DNA of 64,000 nucleotides from Cytidiella melzeri (Eukaryota; Basidiomycota; Agaricomycetes; Polyporales; Irpicaceae), in assembly GCA_022592445.1 (NCBI GenBank), contig JABYQR010000011.1, forward strand, positions 239,233 through 303,232. Reading direction: 5' to 3'. Each line of letters opens with the position of its first letter. Within the stretch, counting starts at the first letter, position 1. The translations under genes and the position numbers were made by a program. A model generated the notes under the pieces. That model was not told the origin of the DNA. It made no database searches and saw only the letters and a list, made by a program, of their open reading frames with translations. Positions 55,001 to 64,000 of the stretch are shown in pieces.

Positions 55001-56926
55001 TACACTCTTACATCCGTTAATTTGATGGAGGTCCTTAGGCCAGTATACACGGGGGCGACCGCGGTGATTGACTTTGAACCAAGGAGGTCAGCCAGGCTCA
55101 CCGATAAGGTGAAACCACCAGGAACGTACGATCGAATGGATAAGGGAATTGACCCGGCTGAGACCGTGAGCCACGAACCTAAACCAAAACGAGTACGGTC
55201 TAAACGATCTAAGAAATTAGTATCAGAGGCAATATCAGAGCCAAACATGACACAAACAGACTCACCGGAGGTGTCAACTCATATGGAATACCGCGAGTGG
55301 CAGAACAGCGAGTCGGAATCAAATCCGCAGACGTCGGAAGCAGTAAATGCGGAGATAGATAATGAAGCGCGCCACGTACCCACTAGTCTCATTGTTGCAG
55401 CAGAACTAGGTATGCCTATGCCGGATAGCTTGCGCAATAGATATGCGGAAGATATTTTCTTCGTCAATATCATGAAGAAGCCTCAGCAGTATAAAGAATT
55501 TGAGGAGGAAGATGGATTACTGTACCTAAAGCGCAATGGTCATAGGGTACTATGCATTCCAGACATCCAAGTCGGAAATAGACGGCTGAGGGAGATCTTG
55601 ATTCGCCATGCCCATTCGATACTAGCGCACCTCGGGAGATATAAAACCCTTACGTATTTAAGGGAAGAGGTGTGGTGGAAGACAATGGTAGACGATGTTA
55701 GGGAATATTGCAAGACCTGTGGGGTGTGCGCAACGAGTAAGCCGGTGAATACGCAGCCCGCAGGCTTACTCAAGACGATGCCGGTACCAAGGCGTCCTTG
55801 GCAATACATAGCCCTCGACTTTGTCAGTCCATTGCCACAATGTACGCACCGACTGGGCGATTTTGATATGATTTGCGTAATAATTGATCAGCTCACGTCA
55901 ATGGTACACTTGGTACCAACGCAGCAAACTTACGGAGCAAGACAAATTGCAGAAGTCATATTCGAAAATGTGTATAAGCTACATGGATTACCTGAACGAA
56001 TTATAAGCGATAGGGACAGTCTGTTCACCAGCATATTCTGGAAAGCGCTACACTCACTATTGGGAACTGAATTGCGGTTATCCTCGGCATACCATCCTCA
56101 GACGGATGGAGCGACGGAACGCGCGAATCAACAATGACGCAGATGTTGCGGCAGTGCGTGAGTCCAGATCAGAAAGATTGGGTGCTAAAGCTACCTGCTA
56201 TCGAGTTAGCGATGAATACGGCACGATCTGAGGTAACCGGATTTTCTCCGTTTTACCTAAACTATGGACAATTACCACGTACGTTGGTATGGGATACCCA
56301 GTCTGACTATCCAGGGGTGTCGAGCTTCGCACAGAACATGAAAGAAGCGATAATGGCCGCTCATGATGCTATCATTGCCTCTCGAGTTCTACAGACAACT
56401 CAGGCAAATAAGCACAGACGACCCGCGACATTTAAAGAAAAAGATTTGGTATACCTATCAACAAAGAACCTGCGAATACCGAAAGGACGTGCAAGGAAGC
56501 TGGCTCCAAAATATATTGGTCCGTTTCCTATCAAGAAGGAATTGGAGCCGGGGGCCACTTATCGACTTGAGCTATCATTGGAATTAAAAGCGCGAGGCAT
56601 ACACGATGCGTTCCATGCATCACCGTTGCGCCCACACATACCGAACGATGATCGTCGATTCCCGGGTAGGCAGTTTCACCAACTGCCGGGATTTGGTGTA
56701 CAACCTCAGGAATGGAGCGTAGATCGCATTATTTCGCATGTGGAAAGGGTGAATCAGCTGAATTCGAAGTGCAATGGTCGACAGGGGACGTTACCTGGGC
56801 ACCATATCCGATGTAAAGCACTTGCAGGCATTCGATGAGTATTGCGAGGCGCTAGGTATAAAGGGAATCAGCCATTTATCACCAAAACCGGAACGAAATG
56901 AAATAGACGCACCAAAATCGCAGTAG
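52001..56926 (+). pseudogene. Gypsy Pol polyprotein (PR-RT-RNaseH-IN-chromodomain), interrupted
   Basis: In the same frame as Gag. CCHC knuckle CFSCKELGHELRNC (52238 on), aspartic protease ALLDTGSMADFVS (53160 on), reverse transcriptase with LRTVFDKRQQNANTHKLAAP, QGDCNGPATYQTVMNHVF and the catalytic YLDD (54122-54133), RNase H with NLVTDASLTGASG. An in-frame TGA (54773-54775) cuts RNase H just before CTDHKALEHLM. The frame then continues through the integrase HHCC zinc region (HAHSILAHLGRYKTLTYL, CKTCGVC), core residues (IALDFVSPLP, IISDRDSLF, TERANQ) to a 1-bp frameshift near 56135. Two more 1-bp shifts, near 56740 and 56808, interrupt the chromodomain-like tail (FEVQWSTGDVTWAPY; HLQAFDEYCEALG), which ends at TAG 56924-56926. 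Confidence 0.92.
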
Positions 56927-57054
56927 GCGCAGTAACGGCACGACTTACGAGCACAAAGAACATAGCTCATGGTGAACGTCGCAAGACCCTAACGAGTGGC
57001 GGGAAACAAGGTCAGAGTACGGAGGGACATACCGAGTGGCAACGACGAAAGGCG

Positions 57055-57062
57055 TATAAAAA
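57055..57062 (+). promoter_or_regulatory. TATA box upstream of the extra gypsy ORF
   Basis: TATAAAAA 101 bp upstream of the ATG at 57163, after the end of pol. It is followed by a C/A-rich, ATG-poor leader until 57163. This is the layout of an independent promoter inside the element. Confidence 0.5.
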
Positions 57063-57162
57063 TTCGTCGAGTCGAGCATACTCTACTCAACTGATCTTCT
57101 ACAACTGTCAGTTAACACACAAACTAGACTGTTCGCACTCACACAATCCTGTTCACATCGAC

Positions 57163-57779
57163 ATGCATCGCGTTCTCACGGATTACACCGCTGCAGACGG
57201 ACTCAAATGGGAGCGATACGCAGACCACACTCGCGCTTTTCATGCTGGCAAGGCTCCTCATCCGGGACCGCCGCCTGAAGGATATGTTGACGTCTATAAA
57301 GGACTGAAACAAAAGTACGCACCGCTTCCAGAGGACGTTCCGTCTCTCTGCTATCCTCGTGCTACGATACCTCCGCCGGCAGTCCAGATGTGGAGACAGC
57401 GTATCACGCCATGATCGACGTGAATACTCGTTTGTCGGACAATTATATGGCGATGGCACGAGAAATTAAGGAGTTAGCCGTGATGAATATGGGACCCAAC
57501 TCTCGTAAACCGACTCACCCACACGATGTACACCAAATCGGGAAGGGCAGAGGCGGTAGGATGGAACCATATTACCAAGGTAATTTTCGTAAGGAAATGG
57601 GAACAAGGTTTCAGAAACCGAGTAACCATTCCTTTCGGAACAGCAGCTTTGCCAACCATGGGGGACACCGTAGCCACGGTGTTCCTCGGGATAGTGTTGG
57701 CAAGGGCACTCTCGCCGCTCGCCTCGATAACCCAACGATTCGCAAAGGGCATGACGATCAGCAGCGAGTAGGGGGCTAA
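57163..57779 (+). CDS. Additional ORF (ORF3) of the gypsy element, unknown function, frameshifted
   Basis: Starts MHRVLTDYTAADGLKWERYA, then AFHAGKAPHPGPPPEGYVDV, YKGLKQKYAPLPEDVPSLC. Near 57375-57395 the frame moves by one position and continues SPDVETAYHAMIDVNTRLSD, NYMAMAREIKELAVMNMG, a basic Gly/Asn/Arg-rich part (QIGKGRGGRMEPYYQGN, NHSFRNSSFANHGGHRSHG) and a TAG/TAA region at 57777-57779. Coding-like fragments go on in other frames to about 58060 (FLSDLTSSQMKMGDRYLETM). The frame change could be an intron or a 1-bp lesion. I do not recognise it. The basic Gly-rich half suggests nucleic-acid binding. Its position between integrase and 3' LTR, same strand, with its own TATA box, makes it an accessory gene. 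Confidence 0.55.
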
Positions 57780-58082
57780 ACGTCGAAGCCAGCGCCGTCG
57801 TAAGGAAAAGTCTATGGCAGATAAAGTTAAAGGCGGTGAGAAAATAATCCCAGCATTGAGAAGGTACTTACCGACGTACTGCAGGAGATACCAAAGCCTG
57901 TGAAACAGACAACGTCGAAGGACATACCCAAGAACCTGACCCAATCGTCGTCGATGAAGCGGAACCCTTTACGAAGAAAAATCAGTTTCTTTCGGATCTG
58001 ACTTCTTCGCAGATGAAAATGGGAGACCGTTATTTGGAGACGATGAGATGGCGGGATGAGGTAAGTGTTGCATGCAACACTT

Positions 58083-58092
58083 GGAGGGCGAA
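58083..58092 (+). other. Polypurine tract of the gypsy element
   Basis: GGAGGGCGAA directly abuts the 3' LTR, the usual place for plus-strand priming. It is preceded by the perfect palindrome GTGTTGCATGCAACAC (58065-58080). Confidence 0.6.
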
Positions 58093-58576
58093 TGTAACGG
58101 GTGACCGCCCATCCTCAGCGTCTCAGACCAAACAGGGAAGGTTCCCACGCCACAAAGAGTGGCCGCAGCATAAACGACTGGGCTGCAAAGTAACGCAGTC
58201 CGAAGTTAAGGAGAAGCCTCGTCATCGCAGTACGCAGCAATGATCGGCTCAACTCCTCGTCACTGTGCCGACTTAGCACAGCAATAATTACACTCCACTC
58301 TCGTATTTTCATAACGCAGTATTGTAAATTTCGTCATCCGTAGTACAGTAATAATTCTCGTGACTAATAGACTACGGAATCCTTCATGTATAAATACCTT
58401 AGTACACTCTGGGGAAAAGACCCAAGAATCTCATATCGGAAGACTTACACCACTCACACCACTCGTCCAATTAACGAATCTTCGACTCTTTATTCAACTT
58501 CGTGTTTTACGAACATATCGACGCCCACAAAGCTTAATCAGCAATCCGGACGCCGAACCTTCGTTTTCACGCTACA
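58093..58576 (+). repeat. 3' LTR of the gypsy element
   Basis: 484 bp, two differences from the 5' LTR. Followed by the target duplication GTTGC at 58577-58581. Confidence 0.97.
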
Positions 58577-59387
58577 GTTGCTCGTTGTATGCAATACATT
58601 GCAGAGTGATGCATGGTACGCGACAGCTCCCGGCATCATACTCTGCTCGCACCTTCTGTAGCTCGCCCCGGTAATCGTCAGTTTTGGCTACCTCCTTGTG
58701 CTTTGGCCCCGTGAGGCGTTTCAACAGTGTTGTATCGACGTAGCTGCCTTTACCGTCTTTGAACAAATAACATGTTTTGTCAGATGGTGAAGGACTCTAG
58801 CACATACGCACAGCCAACTCACCAATTCATCGAACGCCTGCTACTCCTTTCTGCTCAAGTCGTTGTCCGGCTGGTGTTGAATGACGTACAGCCCAAAATA
58901 CCTCCAAGCTGGGCTGTCCGGTAAAAAAAGCGCCCGTTCAGTTGGTTCAAAGGATTTCAAATGATCCTTCCCTGGTCCTTTCAGTCCGAGAAACAAGTAT
59001 CCGTGTTGACCAGGAGAAAGCGGCAACCAGGGGTTTGTCTGTTGTTGAGGGTATAAGCAACCAGTAAACCCATGGGCCAATGCGAGCTGTTTAGGCAACT
59101 TGGTGGAAAACCTGTGTCTTGTATGTAGGCAGATGGCCAAAATGACTATGGAAGCAATCACGATGCACGTACGTTGCGTCTACTCCCTGAAGGCCACCTC
59201 CGAGAGCCGCACTAAACTCTTGACGGGTATATCTCATTTGTCCCGTTGGGAGCTCGGGCACGGTAATGGCTGGAAACACCTCTAGGATCTCGCGACGGGT
59301 CTGTGGTATGCGACTGTACAGAAATGGTGCTGCGACGGCCGTGTTAGGCAATGTGCGAGGTTGCAGAGTGCTTGAGAGAACATTCAT
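58577..59387 (-). pseudogene. 5' piece of a basidiomycete host gene disrupted by two retroelements
   Basis: Reads from MNVLSSTLQPRTLPNTAVAA (ATG 59385-59387) through PQTRREILEVFPAITVPELP and YTRQEFSAALGGGLQGVDAT. A GTACGT..AAG intron, phase 2, leads to HRFSTKLPKQLALAHGFTGC, then PWLPLSPGQHGYLFLGLKGP and WRYFGLYVIQHQPDNDLSRK. At 58850-58852 a TAG falls where relatives would probably have Trp (KE-TAG-QAFDEL). After another intron come GSYVDTTLLKRLTG and CRVPCITLQCIAYNEQ, where the gypsy element begins. An intron-like acceptor (CTAAG..TTCAG) upstream of the ATG suggests further 5' exons beyond the copia element. The pattern resembles multicopy Agaricomycete proteins with a DUF6697-like domain, from memory only. 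Confidence 0.7.
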
Positions 59388-59424
59388 AGGTGGTACCCTG
59401 AATATACTTAGTCAATGTCGCATT

Positions 59425-59762
59425 TGTCGTTCGCCATGACGCTCGGCCATCTCGGTAGAGAAGGTATTGATGCGCTCTCACCGTCCTCAATGATTTCATT
59501 GTACATTTTCCGCTAGTATCCGCTTTCTCTTTCTATGTCATCCGTCTATTCCATTCTTTGTATTTCTATGTTTGTGTGTCCGCCCCCACTTCATATCCGC
59601 GTACCCACACCGTCACCTAAGTTCTTAACTCCTTCTCTCGCTCTGTATTAGTATTTTCCGCATTCGCTGGTTATGTATATAAACTGCAAGTAATTAACGA
59701 CTTTAATGTATTCTCATCACTCGTTCTCGCTCTCTTGTGTTCGCTCGCACACCTGCAAAACA
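59425..59762 (+). repeat. 5' LTR of the copia element
   Basis: Begins TGTCGTTCGCCATGACGCTC and ends ..AAAACA, about 338 bp, with TATATAAA at 59676-59683. The right boundary is set by the primer binding site and is good to a few bases. Confidence 0.85.
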
Positions 59763-59765
59763 ATA

Positions 59766-59777
59766 GGTTATGAGCCC
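59766..59777 (+). other. Primer binding site matching the anticodon region of initiator tRNA
   Basis: GGTTATGAGCCC is complementary to GGGCTCATAACC, the anticodon stem-loop of eukaryotic initiator tRNA-Met. Priming by a half-molecule of this tRNA is the known copia mechanism. Confidence 0.75.
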
Positions 59778-59909
59778 TGGACGCTAATAAGTGCAAAACA
59801 CATTATTTTCTCAAAGATCTCTTTGATTTCCATCCAGGCGACAGTACGTCGGCGATACGCCCAATAGGCCTCAACATCTCCACAATCTTGCAATTAGGTC
59901 ACCGACAGT

Positions 59910-60815
59910 ATGTCATCAACTACCACACCCGCTGTTACTAGCAACGAAGGTTCGGGGACCTACTGTATCGACCCACTGCGGGGAGCCGAGAATTATATCA
60001 CTTGGCGCATTCAGATTACGGATATCTTATCAGACATGGGTTTATGGGGGTATACAGACGGTACGATCACTCGACATGCATCTGATGCCGACAAAATCGC
60101 AGAATGGAATAAGAAAGACCAAAAGGCGCTTATCGCCATCAGACTTTGGATATCAAATGCCATGATGGCTCACGTTCTTAGCGCGACCACTTCCAAGGAA
60201 GCTTTTGACACGCTTGCAAATATATTCACTACGGAAGGCGCCGTATCTCTTATTGTTCTGCGCCGGAAATTCTTACGCTACACCATCACGGAAGGTTCCA
60301 ACCTCAAGGAAGAAATCCGGAAGATCAAGGGTCTTTGGCAAGAAATCAATCTGATCCAGAAAACCCCAATTTCGGACCCTGAATTAGCTTCCGTGATCCT
60401 CACTGCTTTACCTCAGAGTTGGGATCCCATGATCTCATCAATTACCCTCGACAATACACAAACCTCCGCCGGTATCATCGCTCGAATCTTACAGGAAGAT
60501 AATCGCCGCAAGGAGCGCTCTTCTACCGATACCTCCCTCTACGCCAAGCCCAAGCGCTCTAAATTTCGCTCCGGAGTATTCTGCCATGGATGCGGGAAAG
60601 AAGGCCATATCAAGCCGGAGTGTAGGTCGGAAGCGAAAAAGAGAGATGAAAAGGAAAGGAAGGATAAGGGCGGAGGGACAAAGGATAGGAAGAGGGAGAA
60701 AGGAAAGGGGAAGAGGGATTACGCTCATGTCGCTGAGGACAGCGACAAGAGCCCGACGAGTACGCCTTCCCGGCCATTGAGAATGCTAACATCGCCACCG
60801 AGGGTGTATGGTTAG
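59910..60815 (+). CDS. Copia Gag
   Basis: Starts MSSTTTPAVTSNEGSGTYCI. It has the UBN2/copia Gag core: PLRGAENYITWRIQITDILS, AIRLWISNAMMAHVLSATTS, KEAFDTLANIFTTEGAVSL, LPQSWDPMISSITLDN. A CCHC knuckle CHGCGKEGHIKPEC and a Lys/Arg/Glu-rich run (KKRDEKERKDKGGGTKDRKR) follow. The Gag frame runs on to 60815, but the Pol sequence takes over in another frame from about 60755, so the last residues of this frame are spurious. Confidence 0.9.
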   Translation: MSSTTTPAVTSNEGSGTYCIDPLRGAENYITWRIQITDILSDMGLWGYTDGTITRHASDADKIAEWNKKDQKALIAIRLWISNAMMAHVLSATTSKEAFDTLANIFTTEGAVSLIVLRRKFLRYTITEGSNLKEEIRKIKGLWQEINLIQKTPISDPELASVILTALPQSWDPMISSITLDNTQTSAGIIARILQEDNRRKERSSTDTSLYAKPKRSKFRSGVFCHGCGKEGHIKPECRSEAKKRDEKERKDKGGGTKDRKREKGKGKRDYAHVAEDSDKSPTSTPSRPLRMLTSPPRVYG

Positions 60816-63800
60816 CAGATACAGGCACGACATCACACATCGTATCAGACAGATCTCAATTCATTAATTACCAGGAGGCACCAAGCTCAATTCAAGGCGT
60901 TGGTAACTGCCCGAGCTTAGGCCGCGGCAACGTCAAGGTTATCTTCACTACCAAACACGGCGAATTCCCCATCACCCTGAAGAATGCACTCCACGCCCAC
61001 TCCATGAAATTTAACTTAATTTCGCTGGGACGACTTACTTCCGAAGGGCTCACTTACGAGGGAAGGGGGAAGGATCTGTTGATCAAGGATGGGAGCAAAG
61101 TCATTGGAAGCGGAACAAAATCCGACAACTTATATCGTATGTCTGTTAAATCCATTCCTTCGATCGCTTTGATCGCGCAGGTCAAGCGCTCCTGGTTTGA
61201 ATGGCATTGTGCGCTTGGTCACGTTAACAAGCGCCAGCTCGAACAACTCGTCAAGGATGGCCTCGCCACTGGTATCAACGTCGACGCCAAATCCGACCTC
61301 AACTTCACATGCGAGACCTGCATCCAGGCGAAGCACTCGAGGGCCTCATTCCCTCAGAAGACTCTTAGGAAGGTCTCACGAGTCAGAGAACTCGTATTCT
61401 CAGATTTTTGGGGGCCAGCGTCGGTGGAAACAATTGACGGTCACATCTATATGATCACGTTCACCGATTGTTACTCACAATTTGTTTGGGTTGCGCTTCT
61501 GAAGGAAAGGAACCAGGCATACCTCCGCTTCAAGGAACTTGACGCGTATATCGAGAATCAAGTTGGCCAACGAATAAAAGCCATTTGCATCGACAATGCA
61601 AAAGAGTACACACTTGGAAAATTCAAGACTTATATCGACTCCCGTGGCATTCAACTCAAACCCACCACTCCCTATTCCCCTGAGTACAACGGAATCGCCG
61701 AACGACTCAACCGTGTTCTTGTTGAACACGCACGTGCAATGCTCATTGCACATGAGCTTCCCAAGTTCCTATAGGGGAAGCAGTCCATTACGCTGCTTAC
61801 TTGAAGAACCACTCTCCAACTCGTGCCCTGCCCGGCCTGACACCGTTTGAGGCGCTGTGGAAGAAGAAGCCGGACATGGGTCACATACACGAGTTTGGGA
61901 CTGTGTGTTTTGTCAAGGTGAATGTGTCGTCTTCTAAACTCAACGCCAAATCTATCAAACGGAAATTTGTAGGGTTGCGCGAAAGTATTATAGGGTGGCG
62001 ATACTACGTGCCGGAAACGAGAAAGGTGCTCGTCTCGCACGAAGTCATCTTTCCATCAAACGACACCCTCACCGCGCCCATCATCGACTCGACGTCTGGT
62101 CTTGAGGGGGAGAACATCTCTACTATGGCTCCGACGACACCTATCACTACTATGAAGGCACCTACCACGACTACTCAATCCAAGACCAACATTGAGCCTC
62201 CTCTGGCTGTCACACGTGGTCGCTGCAACATTGAACACGTTGATTACCTCAAAGTCAACGACGGACCTCAACGCACACTCAGGTCAATGTCTGCCAAGCC
62301 CAGACATAAGGACGCGCTTTTGCTTCCGCCTGTATCCAAACTACCGGGACAGGGGGAGATCGACAAACCCTCGATCGACAATTCTAATCTCTGCTTCTCC
62401 GCATTCAATCCTGACACACCACAGACTCTCAAAGACGTCCAAGCTCGCAACGACTGGCCTCTTTGGAAAGAAGCTATGGACAAAGAAATGGACCAACTCA
62501 AGAAGCTTGGCACTTACGATGTCGAAGAGTTACCAACTGACCGCAAGGCTGTCAGTTGTCGCTGGGTTTTCGCGATCAAGCGTGACTCCGAAGGAAAAAT
62601 CCTCAAGTACAAAGCGCGACTCGTCGCGCAGGGTTTCTCCCAAATCCCTGGGCAGGACTTCTTTGCTACGCACGCTCCTGTTATGCGTCTCGAAACTTTC
62701 GCCTACTCATTGCCATTACAGCTTGCCTTGACCTCGAACTTCATCAAGTCGATGTCGTAGGGGCATACCTTAACTCGCCTCTACAGGAAGCTATCTTCAT
62801 GAAGCAGGCGCCTGGCTATGAAGACGGTACTCCACGAGTCTACCATCTCAAGAAGGCGCTATACGGCCTCAAGCAAGCAGGACGCGCTTGGCAACAAGAA
62901 CTTGATTGCGTACTACTTGAATTCCTCGGATTCACTCGTTCGCAGGCCGATTCCTGCCTTTACCACCGCATAACGAAATCCGACCTCGCTCTCATCGGTA
63001 CTCACGTGGACGACTGCTTAATTGTCTCTAACGACCTTAACGCCATCACAACGCTGAAATCCGACCTACGTAAACACTTCGACATTACCAATTTAGGCGA
63101 AGCAGTTCTCTATGTTGGCATCCAAATTCTCCGCCAATGCCATTCGCATTCCATTACTCTCAGTCAGTCACACTACATCGACACTATACTATTGCGCTTT
63201 GGCATGGACACCTGCAATCCCGTCTCGACTCCGCTCGAAGCCAATACCATCCTCTCACCTGCAGCGGAAGACGAAGAACTACTCACTGATGTCCCGTACC
63301 AAGCTCTTATCGGTTCACTTATGTACGCATCAGTCGGAACTCGACCAGATATCTCATTTCGCGGTCCAAACTCTTAGTCAGTTCAACACCTCCCACACGA
63401 CCACTCATTGGACGGCAGCGAAACATGTTCTCCGGTACCTCAAGAAAACTCAAACTTATGGTATCAGTATGGGAACGATTCCGAACTCATCATTACAGGT
63501 TTCAGCGATGCCGACTGGGGCCAAAATTGCGGAGATTGTCGCTCAGTATCTGGTTACGCTTTCCTCATCGGAGGAGGCATTGTCAGTTGGAGTTCGAAGA
63601 AGCAAACTACGGTTGCGCTGTCGACCATGGAGGCCGAATACGTCGCGTTGGCTCACGCGATAAAGGAGGGAGTTTGGTTGAGGACATTGCTGTCCGAATT
63701 AGGTTTCCTCACCGCTGGACCCACCATCATCGCTACCGACAACCTCGCCGCGATTTCATTTGCCCAAGACCATCAATTTCATTCACGCTCTAAACCATCA

Positions 63801-63940
63801 ACATTCGCCATCACTTCGTCCAAGAACGCGTCTTAGCGGAACCATCAAGATACCTCATTGTTCCTCCGAGGAGAACCGCGCCGATATCCTCACCAAGGCA
63901 CTGCCTCGCATCAAGCCAAGAACAACTCGCGCTCATTCAC
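60755..63940 (+). pseudogene. Copia Pol (PR-IN-RT-RNaseH), multiply frameshifted
   Basis: The protease begins GVWLADTGTTSHIVSD in a different frame from Gag. The integrase has HCALGHVNKRQLEQLVKDG, CETCIQAKHSRASFPQ, VFSDFWGP and YSPEYNGIAERLN. A break at about 61771 (CTATAG before GGGG) shifts the frame ahead of EAVHYAAYLKNHSPTRALPG. The reverse transcriptase runs from EAMDKEMDQLKKLGTYDVEE past a 1-bp shift near 62700 to YHLKKALYGLKQAGRAWQQE and the catalytic HVDD (THVDDCLIVSND). Further shifts occur near 63358, 63468 and 63800. RNase H is readable as GFSDADWGQNCGDCRSVSGY, WSSKKQTTVALSTMEAEYVA. The end region has EENRADILTKALPRIKP. Confidence 0.9.
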
Positions 63941-63962
63941 TTGGCAACTCGTTGAGGGGGAG

Positions 63963-64000
63963 TGTTGTTCGCCATGATGCTCGGCCATCTCGGTAGAGAA
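63963..64000 (+). repeat. Start of the 3' LTR of the copia element
   Basis: TGTTGTTCGCCATGATGCTC and 18 further bases match 59425-59462 apart from C/T changes at LTR positions 4 and 16. The window ends inside it. Confidence 0.9.

Larger units (their letters stand above)
49286..58576 (+). mobile_element. Full-length Ty3/gypsy chromovirus-type LTR retrotransposon
   Basis: 9291 bp bounded by direct LTRs of 485 and 484 bp that start TGTAAC and end GCTACA and differ at only two places: one 1-bp indel (TAACATTT/TAAATTT) and one G/A change. The flanking 5-bp duplication GTTGC is perfect (49281-49285, 58577-58581). The order is gag, CCHC knuckle, protease, RT, RNase H, integrase and a chromodomain-like tail, then an extra ORF. 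Order and chromodomain place it among chromoviruses. Protein-coding capacity is broken at five points. No tRNA-type primer binding site follows the 5' LTR, where T-rich sequence is found instead. Confidence 0.97.
59425..64000 (+). mobile_element. Ty1/copia LTR retrotransposon (3' LTR cut by the window end)
   Basis: 5' LTR at 59425-59762, primer binding site, gag, protease, integrase, RT and RNase H in copia order, then a purine tract (GAGGGGGAG, 63953-63961) and the first 38 bp of the 3' LTR from 63963. Those 38 bp differ from the 5' LTR at two positions. The coding region carries at least six frame breaks, so the copy is inactive as read. It lies 37 bp upstream of the first ATG of the disrupted host gene. 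Confidence 0.95.

Overview
The window looks like nuclear DNA of a filamentous basidiomycete, most likely an Agaricomycete. The genes are densely packed on both strands and cut by many short introns of about 45-70 bp, with GT..AG ends and CTAAC/CTRAY-type branch sites. Intergenic gaps are often only 30-700 bp. The housekeeping set is fungal (PEX11, PIL1, KAE1, ELP4, LYS1, ADE8, TRM44), and the transposable elements are of Agaricomycete type. Coding exons were joined by eye, so exon edges are approximate unless a splice phase is stated.

Layout. 1-5.1 kb: fumarase (minus, runs off the left edge), PEX11, CMC1 (minus) and lipoyl synthase. 5.3-13.6 kb: a gene-bearing DNA transposon-like block bounded by an inverted repeat of about 38 bp. 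It holds degenerate multi-exon genes, one of which ends in a TET/JBP-like oxygenase-type domain, plus two LTR-like inserts. 13.7-48.9 kb: an ordinary host gene array with RPS28, a GT8 glycosyltransferase, KAE1, LYS1, a hypothetical protein, a flavocytochrome b2-type lactate dehydrogenase, two more hypothetical proteins, a J-protein, a 7-TM protein, ADE8, eIF4E, a PIL1-type eisosome protein, TRM44, an F-box-like protein, ELP4, IMP1, a TTC1-like TPR protein, and a tandem pair of short-chain dehydrogenases with the first copy dead. 49.2-64 kb: a retrotransposon-dominated end. A complete Ty3/gypsy chromovirus (49286-58576, 5-bp target duplication GTTGC, LTRs differing at 2 positions) sits inside a host gene and splits it. 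A Ty1/copia element (59425 to beyond the window) lies 37 bp upstream of the first visible ATG of the same gene.

How the genes relate. Several products act in mitochondrial metabolism or biogenesis (FUM1, CMC1, lipoyl synthase, IMP1, possibly the lactate dehydrogenase). Three act in tRNA modification (KAE1 in t6A, ELP4 in wobble-U modification, TRM44 in Um44). They look like independent genes, several arranged as divergent pairs sharing short promoters: FUM1/PEX11, CMC1/lipoyl synthase, KAE1/LYS1, 7-TM/ADE8, ELP4/IMP1.

The most noteworthy points are the double retroelement hit on one host gene, an extra ORF with its own TATA box downstream of integrase in the gypsy element, the contrast between near-identical LTRs and a gypsy pol broken at five places, and the TET/JBP-like cargo of the 5.3-13.6 kb block.
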